Both the position numbers and the translations under genes were made by a program. A stretch of DNA of 64,000 nt from Stenopsyche tienmushanensis. Taxonomy: Eukaryota; Arthropoda; Insecta; Trichoptera; Stenopsychidae. Numbering within the stretch: the stretch's first letter is position 1; each line of letters opens with the position of its first letter. The stretch is taken from contig WACJ01000328.1 in assembly GCA_008973525.1 (NCBI GenBank), forward strand, positions 124,001 through 188,000, given 5' to 3'. A model generated the notes under the pieces. The model was not told the origin of the DNA and did no database searches. It was given only the letters and a program-made list of their open reading frames with translations. Positions 41,491 to 55,400 of the stretch are shown here, in pieces.

Positions 41491-42029
41491 AACTCGCACA
41501 TATCGCAGACATATTTAGTCTATTTAATGACCTTGATCTTTCTCTTCAGAGTTTTGTACAAATATTTTCAAACTGAGATATAAGGTTGATGCATTTAAAA
41601 AGAAGCTGATTCTTAGGGATTGTCACGTACAAGAGGATTTAGAAATGTTTCCACTTTTGCAAAAAAAATTAATTGCCACTGACATCGACAGGAAAGGTGT
41701 TTTAAATGTAATAAGTTAACACTTGAAAGCATTAGTACTAAAATTTAATCACTATTAACCCCGAAAATAAATCTTTCCTTTACTGTGCTAAAAAACACCT
41801 GCGCACTATGATATGTATTTGGTACACCATATGAAATTCTGAACCTCGTACAGTGGAAGATGAATATCCATCTTTAAGCTCTAAAGCTATACATTTATTA
41901 ATATCATTATAAACAATCTGTTCATGCAAAATAATTTTCATCCCTGTCCTTAATAAAATCGATCAAGGAATAGTCTGGATGTGAATGCAGCACTTTGTCT
42001 GTCAGAGACAGTACTACAGTCAAGAGTAT

Positions 42030-42260
42030 CTAATATACGAGGTATATTCAGAAAGTGTACTAAATTTTTATATTTTTTAGAAAAAGGGTATTTGAAAAAA
42101 TATAACAGGATATTGTTGATTTATTGACTATTTTTCCAAGTCATTCAATGCATATGATGAGTCGTGGCACAAGCTTTTTTATGCCTTCCTCAAAGAACTC
42201 TTCTGCCAGTTCTTTCCCCACTTTAGAAGCTCTTTCTACACCTGTTTGTCGGTTGAAAAA
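42030..42260 (-). pseudogene. Mariner transposon 3' end
   Basis: ACGAGGTATATTCAGAAAGT (from 42038) is a typical mariner-type inverted terminal repeat. Minus-strand translation just inside gives FFEEGIKKLVPRLIICIE, a recognisable mariner C-terminus (usually ...G..KL..RYDKCIE). The rest of the element is absent. Confidence 0.6.
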
Positions 42261-43466
42261 CTAATTCTACCATAATGTGTGACTTCAGGGAGATGAAAAG
42301 ATAATCATGTGTATGTATGTAATATCTGTTCTGGAATGGCATCATTATCAGAGTAATACCGCACTTTCTTTAGTATCATATTCATTTCGGGCTGCGAATT
42401 TGACAACTCTGACCTACATGGTGTTTAAAAAGTATTTCTCAGAATCACTCCTGTATGTATGTAAGTTTGAATTTGAAGTTAAAGTGAACTATGTATAAAT
42501 ATATTTTTTACTAATTATAGTTGATTAAAGTTGATATTTAGAATTAAAATGGAGCTTATACTATAATAAAAAACGTTATTTAAAAAAAAAGTTTATTTAC
42601 ACTGGACTGGCAACAGTAATATTAAAATAATCATAATTCAATAAATATGGAAAATAAATAACAAATAGTTGACTTAATACATCTGGTATAATCCACATAG
42701 ATTTTGATGCATTTGAACAACATTTCTTATTGAAAAGTTAAGAGATAGACATAATTTATGAAGCGCAATCTTACATCTCGATCAATAGAAAAATCAATTA
42801 TAAGTTAAAAAAGTGATATAAAAATGTCAACATATTAACACTAACTTCATAAATATACAAAAGTGATATTTTACATCATATGTATTTTTACTATATCGAT
42901 GAATATCACCGATAATTATAATTCTGTATATTTTTTTGTATACAAAAAATACTATAAAAATCTGACAATTTCAATCTTGTATTATACAAAAAAATAAAGC
43001 TACAAGAATGCTATTTTTTTACAAAATACTTTACTCAAAAACAATAAAAGTAAATCACTGCACACACAAAAACTCACATTTTAATTTTTTTAAATAATGT
43101 TAATAAAGCCAAATAAATAGTTCATATGAAATTATCCTCGGTGTCTCCGAACTAAATGAATATAAGTTAAAAAATACATTCTTACGATTTATTAATATCA
43201 ACAAACTAGTAAAGTGAACCAATAAACGAAAAATGAGCTTTTAAAAATGTATATACACACAAAGGATACAAGTCTAATAAAATTAGATCAAGTTCCAGCT
43301 AAGTATACTAATTTCAGCTGATCAGGTATAGGACAATAAATAATACATATTTTATAAAGTTTCTGATCTCAGCTCACATTATAAACTAGTCCTATCCTTC
43401 AAAAATCAATAAATGCTTCATTTTTTTATTGTCCATATCCTAACTATCAATTTTATTTTAAATCAC

Positions 43467-46400
43467 TCACTCTCCCTTCAGTCGTCGACTAAACTCTTCC
43501 TGTTGTAATTCTTTCCATTCTTTTTTAGCCTTCATTCTCTTCAATTGACCATCCCTAAATATAAAAAATACATACATTACAGATATAATGAGAGCATAAA
43601 ATAGATCATTTATAATAATAAATATAAATACACACCATACTAAATCCACAAGACCACCCTGCAATGCTATAACTGATTTCACCCTGTTTGCAAATTCTAC
43701 AGCAGTCTCATTCGCTCTTTGATACATGGGTGGTAAATACCATACATCGCATACTATTGCCCAAGAGGTCATCATCATATATAAATATTGCATCATCGAA
43801 AACTTTGATGAATTCCAAAATGCATCACCAAATTTAGGATCATATCTGAAACAAAAAAATGAATTGTCAAATCAATCTGCAGGCTAAAAGATATTCACAA
43901 AAACAAATAGTACTTACTTAATTGCTACTGGATAAATAACACCGCCCACTTCAAAACTGCCTTTTTTAAATTGCATTACGGATGTGTTATTAATACATGT
44001 CCCTTCTGGGAAGATTAATATGGGAGGATTATTCGGATCCGATACGTGCTCTTTTAATCTAAAGTTAAAAGCATTGGTTATAAATGAAATAATACAATTT
44101 GCATAGAGTATTTTCGATTTATGCAAACTTACCGATTCGTAACAGCGTGTCTATCTTTCACCTCTGAACGTTCAAACCAAATATGTGGAGACGCCCTAGC
44201 TAGCGCTCTTTGTAAAAGGCCAAGAAAACCTCCATGTCGCTGCCCAATCTATGCAAAAATTATAAATATTACATTGAAATTATGAAATTAATGTCTTAAC
44301 GAAAATTTTACTCGACAGAATAAAAATGTATACTTTAAACGCATACAAATATTCTATGTAATATTAAAAATTTTAGTATGTGGATATTGTTAATATTCAA
44401 TATTAAATTCAAGACAATCAAAAATGTGCCATTGCATAATTTATTTCTACGATTAAAACAGCGCGATAAATTTTATGATCATTTCAAAATAACGCAATAT
44501 AAAAAATATTGATAAGAAAGAGGTTTATGATGAGCGCTAAAATTAGCGGTACTGATATTTCTTATAATCATGTAAAAATATTAACTGTAAATCTACACAC
44601 CAGACATTTTTATGACTGAATAAAGAAAAATAAACTTACCTTTAAAATTGAATTTAAAAAATGGCACATGCTAACAACAAGCACAAACAGTTATAAAATA
44701 TTTCTAATTAACAATGAAAAAAGCTAGCAAATGTAATGGATGGATATGATTCTACGGTTTGAAATTTAAATGAAATTTTGCAATACGATGATTGAATGAC
44801 CATAAAGCAACAGCAGCTACGTTATATAAGACAATGGTAAGAAAAACAGTTTTCACACCAGTCCATATATTAAAAAAGAGTCCATTGCAATGATTAGATG
44901 TGGTATTTGGTTGAGAGGCAATCTGAACATAGAAATAAGTGGTGGCACATTGAAACGTTTAATGAGATCCAGCTCCAAATAACTGGTATAATGCAGTAAG
45001 AAGAAATATTAACACTATGCCGTCCGACGACACAACAATATTGGTGTCGCGGACAAAATATCATCCAGCGGCAGGCAACAGCACTTTAGTATCGTTTGCA
45101 TTCTGTTAATAATCTGTGGTGTTCTGTTGGTGTTTTGTTTAAGAGGGGAAACCAGTTTAGACGGTTCGAAAAATCGATTTATTAATTAAAATATTAATAA
45201 GATATTCTCAAAGTTTAAATAAATTCTAATTATTCTTTCCCTGTTAAAAAAATCTGCCTCCTAAACTGGTTTCCCTGCCATGTGCCGACGTATCCTGCTG
45301 GCGCCAAGCAAAGAAATTTTTACAAGACGTGTGAACGGCAAAGTGTTAACATCAGCCAATGGTGTACGGTATAGTGTAATTCATGTTAAATTGTTATAAT
45401 GAAAAATAATTCTGTTCCATTAACGTTAGCAATTCTTATAAAATCATGTATGAATTGAAGTCTTAATTGGTAATACAAAGTGCCACCAAATAATTTGTAT
45501 GCTATTGGGGTGATATTAGTGAAATACATATGTATATATGAGAAATGATATTAAATGCAAGCATACTATACATATATATATGTATATATTAAAAAAAAAA
45601 CGAAAAATATTGGGTCTTGTATTAGGGAAAAAAACAAACAGTCACAAATATGGATAAAAACAGTGAAATTTTGTGAATCAGACATTTAATTCTGTCCTGC
45701 CCATACTAATAATATAATCAATAACTAGAACACTATAAACATCAATAGGCATCCCTGAGAAGTTAGAAAAAAATGTAAATCTGAGGCAATATTTTTATTG
45801 GTCCAGATTAAATCGATTCAAGAACTGAAATATTAATGTACCAACCTCATACGCATATTTAAATAATAATATCTACTAACAATAAAAGAACAATATCTAA
45901 ATTTTAAGACATATAATAAGTATTAAACTACATTATAACAGATATCCCAAAAACACATCAACCCAAATGATTAAAATCAACAACATTTAGACAAATTTGA
46001 ATTACTGAAGATAAATATTCTTCTGCTCCGATCTAAATTACTTTTAACTATCAATACACATCGATGAGAAAGTGTCTGTTTGTTTTAGTTATATAATTAG
46101 AGAGGTTAGTCGGCAACCGAATGGGTTAAATTTATCACACATAAATGTTTTTTTTAATATCCTAAAATCTAAAATTTTTATTCGTTATAAATACTATCGA
46201 ATAAGATTCAATTATGAAACTAGTTGTGCGCTTTTTACTAAATACAAATTGCTACCCTTTTATTTTATGCATGCCTCAATTTAAAACTAATTTGAATGCA
46301 TTCATAAATAAACATGAATTAAAAAAAAAACTATTTATCTATTTCTTAATCAAAATAACTTTTATGCAAACAAAGTAGGTTTGATATTTTCATCTAATAA

Positions 46401-49400
46401 ACAAAGCAATACACCTTAAAAAGGGTTACCATATGATATCAAAATAGTGGTCTGTCTGACCACATTTGAAATGAACTATTTCTCCAAAATGAATATTTAC
46501 ATATTGTGTATTTTAAAGTACGACATGTTTATAGACAGCGAGCTGGCAGCGTAAATTGAAGATTATCTAACGCATGTGAATAATTTAACAGTTGTGTTCT
46601 GGCGTGTTTCTGGACTATCATTATGACAGTCTGGCAACCCAAACCCAACGGCACTCAGTCACCAGATCATCATAATGATAGTCCGGAAACACACCAGAAC
46701 ACAACTATTAAATTATTCACATGTGTTAGATGGCCTTCAATTTATGCTGCCAGCTCTTCGTATATAAATGATCCTTTTTCGTATTTAATAATCATTACTA
46801 AAATTCTTATGGTAACCCTATCAATTCGATGTTTAAATAAAATAAGAAATAAATAAACCTACATATTATTGTATAAAAGTGTCTGAATAAATTTAATTAT
46901 ATATCACTAATCTACAGTATTACAGTAATTTGAATTCGTAAATCTCTTATTGGCCAGACTATAGGACAAACCTGATTGTAAGACAATTTCCATTATTTTA
47001 TTATATGATGATTTTATATTGATTATTAACGTGTTGACGGACAAGTCTGCATTGTGCAGTCATTTTTCATACAAAAAAATGACACATAGTGCAGACGTGT
47101 CTGTCAATGCGTTAAACAAAAGCCGCGAACACAATAATATTAATATCTTATAAAATATGCACATTTTCAATGAAAATATTTGTTACTATTTAACAGACTT
47201 TGAAAAACAAATGTAATTTGAAAATAGGATATTTAAAGAAGCGAGGTGGAATTAATTTAGCATCTAAACTCACAAATTTGAATACAGTCACAGCATTTTA
47301 AACATCAGCTCTAAGATCACCGATATTATTATATATAGCTGAGGTTTAAATATAAAGCAACCTCCAAACGCTTATGTAATTTATATAAAAACCTTGCCTT
47401 AATCGGGCCAATATTGTAAGTAAAATGAGATAAAAATCAACAAGGCGACGTCACCGTTTACACTCAAGACCCAATAAAAAATAAAATAAACAAAATAATA
47501 CCAATTTTTATGACTAACAGACCAGTGAATAGCAGTTGTCACACATGAGCATGAGAGCATCAATGGGGCTGGTATGATTGGCGACACAGATGCCAGGTCC
47601 TTGAGGCTTTTCACCATGGTATGTAACAACTGCACTTATCGAGCGGCTAAGAAGTGCAAAACAAGCTGCCGAGAGACGTCGATTGGCAGATCTCCGTAAA
47701 TCTCCCTGTGGTAGACATCCCACCAATGCTGTACATGATGTCAGGCTCGCCACCTGCACAACACCGGGACACCCAGGCAGACGCGAGTTAGCTACAGCAC
47801 CGCCACAGAACATATGTATTACCACATTATTAAATGTGATCAATTTACAAGCCTACCACCATTGTGAAATCAATTCTTAATACACAACACCAAAAATTCA
47901 TCACATTTAACGTTTGAAATGACCTTTTGGTATCCTGTAGTATGATTCAAAAATGGGCGAATACATTCTTAACCTTTAAGCAACGAGTGAAATTTAAACC
48001 AAATTATATGGAATTCAACAATCGTGAAATTAATACTCGATAAATTGATTTGCTTAAATGTTAAAACTACCAAAAACATTAATTTGGACAAAAACATTTT
48101 GGACATATTTTTAAGCACATTGACATGTAAAATGAAGAATCTAGCAGGCGATAGTTGAATAGCCAATAAGGCTGATCAGTTCCACCATTTTTTCCAGAAT
48201 AAAAGTGCTGTAATAATTACCCAACATTTGACAAGGTTTTTTTCCCTTCCAGACCTTTCATATTATTTAAATATGCATAATTTCAGTTCTAAAATATTAT
48301 TTTTAATTGTTTTGTGTAAAAATCATGTTAGGATGTTAATATTCACTATGTTTAAATATTTTTACATGCTAAAAGCTGAGATGCAACTGCATTAATATTA
48401 TGAAAACAATATTCCTAAAATTTTGAAATTCAACACTATTGTATTGATTTTTATGTCATATTCCTTGTCGATCGTTTAAAGAAAGGATTTTAATAATTAT
48501 TTCTCAAAATACATGCTTATCAAATAGTTTGATACTTTATCAATTAATTGTTTAAATTCATCATTAAGCTATCCATAAACAACCCTAATGTTATATCACA
48601 ATATTAATTATGACAAGATTTCAATCAATTATATCAGTTAGGGTTATGTTAAGCTTCATATGGCTATTTAATTATTAATTTAAAAAAATCATGCACTCTT
48701 AGCATATAAAATAAACAATTCAAATATTCAAAAATTTCAATATAAACCGATTATTTATTTTTCACCCCCTTGACATGCAGTATATTCCGGTGAACGCATT
48801 ATTCATCATTTTTAAAAACCCCAATCATTTTAAATTTGCGTATGCATTTCCTGTTTGAATGTAACAATGGATGAAACATAAATGAGAAGCATGACATAAT
48901 AATTCATTTTCTTTGCGTTAAAATAAAAATTCCATATACTGTAAACCAGTTGCATACCCTCTTATGATGTTTATATCTAAGCCTTAAGATAACTAAAACA
49001 TGAATACAATGTTTTAAAACCCGAAATGAATTTTTGATCAAGGCATATCACCAAAAGCCTATATTAAAAAGGTCTACACTACCAAACTGAAACATGTTTC
49101 AGTCGACATGATGATGATATCAATTGGTGATGTGTGGTTTGCAACACAAAAACCTTCTTTTGGCATGTGTTCTACGTTGTGGATGGTGATAACGCAAGAA
49201 AGACTTCGAGCCATTATTCTAAAACCTATCCTGTAGCAGATGTCTCCGATGAAATTCTTAATCGGACCTGGTTTTAATTTTCCAACTAATGCAAACGTCA
49301 CGATCATCCAAAGAATCTAGGATCAATATTATGTATAAAATGAATTTGTTATCAATCATTAGTAAAAACAATGAATAAACTGATATGATTAACATAATTA

Positions 49401-52400
49401 ACATCTTAAATAAATTTCTGTAAAAATTTTATTTTAAAGGTTGCCCTTATTGTCATTAATTTAATTATTTCTCATTCAACCTTAAAAAGTATATTCAAAA
49501 TTACATCTAATAAAAGCATATTTCACATCAGTATATGCAATAAGTTCAAAGCGAATCTGTATAATAAAAATATACTAAATGAAGTACTTCCTTCTTTCCG
49601 ATAATTAATTGCAATTCAAAGAAATACCAAAAAAAAGATAGTGATTACATTAAGTATATTTTTATTACGCGTGCTTACTTTGAGCCTATTTCATATTTTA
49701 TTTAGTTTTGGGTATGCCTGTACTTAATCATGAATAAATTCAATCACAATCAAATTACTTTATACAATATTTTAAATAATAATTATATTCAAGTACATGT
49801 AGATATAAAAGATCAAAGTTTGAAGTTGTTTTGAGATTTTACAGATTTATATTTATGCTTTTAATAAATACGCTTAATTGATGTAGACTTATTTATGTTT
49901 TTAAAAAACAAGTTTAGTAACATAAAATATTATAAAAACATAGATTATCATTTATTATTTCAGTTTATCTTTTTAAAAAACTAAATATATACTTACCGCA
50001 ACACAGCAAATGAAGATGCGTAGCGGAAGCAGAAAAAAATATCTAACAAAGAAACCCATCACCCATATCACAGTCAAACGCCACGATACAAATTCATAGT
50101 GTCTAAAAAAAAAACAACACATATGTTTATAGTAAATTCAATAAGATATTAAATATTATGAAAATGCATTTACAACAGCATTAGCTGCGAAAACTAGATG
50201 CCTAAATTTAATAACAAGTTAATTATCCTAAGGCATTTTTATAATGCATACGAAATATATGATATAACGCACACGACAAAAATAATCTTGCTTTCAGAGA
50301 GAATGCAAATTGAATACGTTAACACATCTCTAAACAGTTTTCAAGAATATATTCTATTCAATTAAGCGGGTGGGTTTTCTACAATTCTGCTTTTAGCTAT
50401 CAACGGTACCATCATTCCCATTACACGCTGTACATAAATGTTATTTAAAATACTTTCCGACATAAATAAATTCATTAAGCCTTTAAAACTATGATGGCTA
50501 ACTTATGATACGATGCGTTATTATTCAGATTTGAATTGAAAGCTTTTTATATTTCCTATGTGTGTATGTAATCGTGTCCTGCTTATGTGTGTGTGTAATC
50601 GGCAGATATTGGTGAGTACAAATAAAAAAAATATTAAGATATGTTTAAAACTTCAAGTTACGCGTATTTTAGTGAGAATTTAAAAAATGACAGTATCACA
50701 AAACTTGGCCGCGTTAGAGCCCGCGAAAATTGTGTTAAGAATGAATTGTATGTTGATATAAATTAAATTATGTTCTTCATCTAACCTATTGGTCCTAGTG
50801 AGTAGATTCCAACTTCTCAATTCTTCAGCTTCAAAAACAGATGTAACTTGATCTTCAATAATAGATTCAACGCCTGCCTTTACATAATCTAAACAAGATG
50901 ATAGATCAAAATCTGATGGAGAAGGAGTTAATTCGTTCTGTATAAAAAAAAAATAACACATTTAAATTACAGTAATAAAAAAATTCTATAATTTAAAACA
51001 GTACACAAAAAATGTAAGATTAACACCACTAGGGTATTTAAATTTATAAAATATTTTAAATATTTAAAAAGCTATTCAAAAAATAGCATAAGAATCAATT
51101 ACTTTAAAAAAAGATTTATATAATCAGGATTTTATAAATTATATTCCATCCCCCCGTCTTAATCTTACGATTTTAATAATAACAAGAGCCGATTTGACTC
51201 CTTCAATTCAAACAGTTTATTAATGGTTATTGTTAAGACGCCGTTGCGTTTTATAACATACAAACTAATCACTAACCTCCACTGGTGAAATCTCGGAGAA
51301 ATTGTTCTTATTGACATCAGATGCATTGTTGCCATTGCAATTTATATTGGCCGGTCGTTCTAAGCCTTTATCAGGAGCCAACAGAGCTTCTCTCAAAATT
51401 ACCCCTTGTCCTAAATCAAACAAAATGCATTTTTAGATTTGTGAGTATCGTTTGATACAAGCAAAATATCGCCCTAAGGTAATGTTTAAGTTAATTGTTG
51501 TCAACCAAAGCTTGTGGACACATGAAGAGATCCTTAAATCATCACGCACTAATTTGCACAAGTAATTTAAGCATAGTCTAATATACAAAAAATAAAAATT
51601 CGTTTGTTCGTATTTCATGCGCTGCCATACTGTTAATTCGATCGCGATAAAACTTTGCCAACTTATTGTTTGCACTTTCTCAAATAATATAGGTATAGTA
51701 CAATTAACTTGCAGTAGATCTTATATATAAAAATCAATGCTTGTATGTTTGTTCATATTTATAATAAAACCAACAAACGATATTTTTAGAATTATTACTT
51801 CTGTGGCAGTAACGCGCCGGGTACTAGCTAATTAACTTTCAAAGAAGTTAAACGTCCAGAGATGGAGGAAGCTTTGTATATGTGGTTTCTTCAGGAAAAA
51901 AACCGACATACACCTATTTCTGGGCTCATGAAAGCAAAGTTATTTTACAAGGAGATAACATAAAAGGAGACTTTTCAAAATGAACTTGGAACGTTTCAAA
52001 AATCATCATGGAATACCTTTGATGACAGTAACAGTTTTTTTATAACTTTTACGGCCATTGTGTTTATGACATTAATTCTATAATATGAAACCTTGTATTA
52101 TATACAGTCGACCCTGTTATAATCAACATTTTTATACTGACTTTTTCCTCATATATTCCTCTCCTATAATCGATAATTATGTTTTGGTCATAACATTCGA
52201 GAGATAAGAGCCCCGTGACTATAGGAGGGTCGACTGTATGTATGTCTCATCATTTTCATAATTTTTCAGATTGCAAGTACTCCTTTGCAAAAAAGTTCCA
52301 GACTACAAGGGGTCAGGGGCAGTATTCAATAGTCCAACAAATTGGACAATCCGACATTGCCTTGCAGAACGTTTGTCAGATTAATGCGGGTCTGCTGCAT

Positions 52401-55400
52401 ACAGAATTCTTTGGCATCTTTATTTATAAAGATGAAAGTTTTCTCTAACTATAAATATCTCCCAATGTATTTTCATTTAAACTATTTCGGTAAGACATGT
52501 ACCGAGCCGAAATAAAATGATATTTTTGAATCTGTTCAGCTTCGATTTTCATTCCGATAAAAATAACTTTTTTCTGGTTTTCGTTCAGTTCCGGTTCGAA
52601 GCCCTACTTTCAAGTTGATAATCAATAAGAAAAATAGCATCTCTATTCAAAATATTGTCATTTTTACCTTATATTATCTTTTCTAATAGCCTGGTTAGAA
52701 CAGACTCTCTTTCCAAAATTGTTATTTTACATCTTGGTAAATTCAAATCGTAAATTCATAATTGATGATTTCTGCTGTTATACAAAGAAATAATTTCAAC
52801 TACCTATTCCAGAAATATTAAAAGCTATTAACACATTGCCGCCGGGGTCAAATCATCGCAAAAAACGCCAAAAAAACGGGGTCAACAGTAGGAAAAAACA
52901 ATAGATTTGGTAAATTTAACATAACTTTGAAACAAATGAACCGATTTTGATAAAATTTACGTTAATAGAATCATAATGATATTTAGAATATTATAGTATA
53001 TTGATAATTAAAGAAACTAAAGGATTCCGCGTCCCCCGCTCCAATACAAAGTTTATTGATCACGCGGATTACGCGTCCCCCGCTCCAATACAAAGATTAT
53101 CGATCACGCGGATTCCGCGTCCCCCGGCGTCAATGTGTTAAAGTATATAACTAGAGTTGAATGATTGCCACATTAATTTTGCTGGTACAAAAACCATAAC
53201 ACAAGGCGCATCATACGTAGGCAGTGAATCCGATAGGAGATTCGAAATATCAGAAAGAGGTAGATTTGAATTTACAGTACAAATTACAAAACGCGGTCAT
53301 ATACCCATTTTTTAATATAATTAAAAACATTTAACTGTATGTACTAAGAACTATCGTATATAAAAAAATGTAAAGCACCTTCAAACTTTTGAGACTCATC
53401 GTCTACGCATTCATCCGAGTCCAACTGTTTTAATTGTTTTGCGACTTCTATGTGTTGTCTTCCATACTGCAAATAGAAAAATATATTTATATACATGGTA
53501 ACAATAATATTAAGTTAATAGAACTAAATGAGGGAATTTTAACAGTGTAAGACATCAGCCATCCAAAGTTCAATTTACTAATGACACTCTTATCAACAAA
53601 AAAATGTACCTGTTCATAAACAATAATGAAATATGCTTAAACTTTTGTAATAATATAGTAGATAATAATCCTTTGACAAAAAATTTGTAATAATATAGTA
53701 GATAATAATCCTTTGACAAAAAAACAAAATTAAAATGCTAATTTGTCAAAATAGGATTTTTCTATTATAAATATATGATTGTTCTATGTAAATTAATTCA
53801 CATATTAATACATTCATTTGTGTTAGTTATAAAAATTATTAATTCTACATTTATCATCTTATGTGGTCTTGATTATTTTTGTTTTGGTTCCAATGAAGCA
53901 TCCATATTTTTTTATGATAGTGTGTTCCAAAGTACTTTCATTAGTTGAAACAATTAAGTCCATAATTAATATAAAACAATTCTTAAAAAAGCAATATTTT
54001 TTCGATCAAATCCATAGGAAAAATACTAACATATTTCCAAATATCCAACGTGTGTTATTTTGCTTTTCTGCAATCCAAACTAAATTGCATAAATCTACAT
54101 CAAGGTAATAAAGTCAGAACACAATATTAATGATATAATCATTTGAACAAAGGCCAAAGAAATTTATCAAATTGGTATGCCATTATACTAAGAAATAACA
54201 ATGTAACAACCGTATGTTATATAAAAATTACAGTTCACTCGTGTTTCCAAAGATTATTCTTAGCCGATGAGTTATTTCTATGCAAATTTGTATGGTGCAT
54301 TAATCTGATATTGACTGAAAGCCAAATCCAAGCAAATCAATTATCCTGTATTGACTAAATCTATATTTGAATATGAACCTCATCCTAATGAACAAAAACA
54401 GTAGTTTATCTTGTGGGTCAACTTCATTGCATGATAATCTTAATCTTGTTTACAGCTGATAATTTATCAAAATCGTTATCAATGAAACTGAAAATGAAAT
54501 ATAAAGCATCATATTAAATGCATTATTATTGTGTTTGGGAAAAAATATGTTAACACTGTATTTATTCCTTGTGATGTGAGGATCTTGTAGATGGAGTGGT
54601 TGCGTGGATCGGTTTATAAAGAAATTCCGATATAGTTTAATTAAAAAAATTATTTTAGTTATACGTCATCTTCTAATATATAAAAATGAATTGGGTTTTG
54701 TTCGTTCGAAATGCGCTGCCATACCGTTCATCGGATTGAGATAAATCTTCGTACACTTATTGCTAAGGATTCCGCAAGTAACATAGGCATAGTATTTTAT
54801 GCGCTGCCGTACCGCTCATTCGAATGCGATAAAACTTTGCCAACTTATTGTTTGCACTTTCTCAAATAATATAGGTATAGTATAATAAATTTACAATACG
54901 AATTTCTCTCAACTGAGTTGTCATGATTAAAGTGGGGTTGCAACCTGTCAAATTTATTTTTAAAATGGGAGAAATTTCCAAAAGTTCAGTTCGATCGAGA
55001 TTTCTGGTAAGGATTCGATGGCCCCCTGAGCTTGAGGGCCCCGGGGCACTGCCCCGCCTAGCCCCTTGGTAGCTACGCCACTGGGTATAGTGCAATTAAC
55101 TTACAGTAGATCTTATATATAAAAATCAATGCTTGTATGTTTGTTCATATTTATAATAAAACCAACAAACGATATTTTTAGAATTATTACTTCTGTGGCG
55201 GCAACGCGCTGGGTAACGGCTAGTATATAATATTACAATATAACGATAGGTACAATGAAATACCGTTTCGAATATAAACTAATCGTAGTTCAATCGAAAG
55301 GTTTTTAAAGAGCAAACTATGAAAAAATATGAGGGGAAATAATATGTAAAATGAATTACGAAGGAAAAATATAACAAATTACATTTAAATGAAAGGAAGC

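Larger units (their letters stand above)
37290..43466. other. Intergenic region without host genes
   Basis: 6.2 kb of AT-rich DNA between the convergent 3' ends of the zinc-finger and GPAT genes. It holds only the transposon fragments listed separately. The rest shows no reading frame above about 65 codons and no splice structure. Confidence 0.5.
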
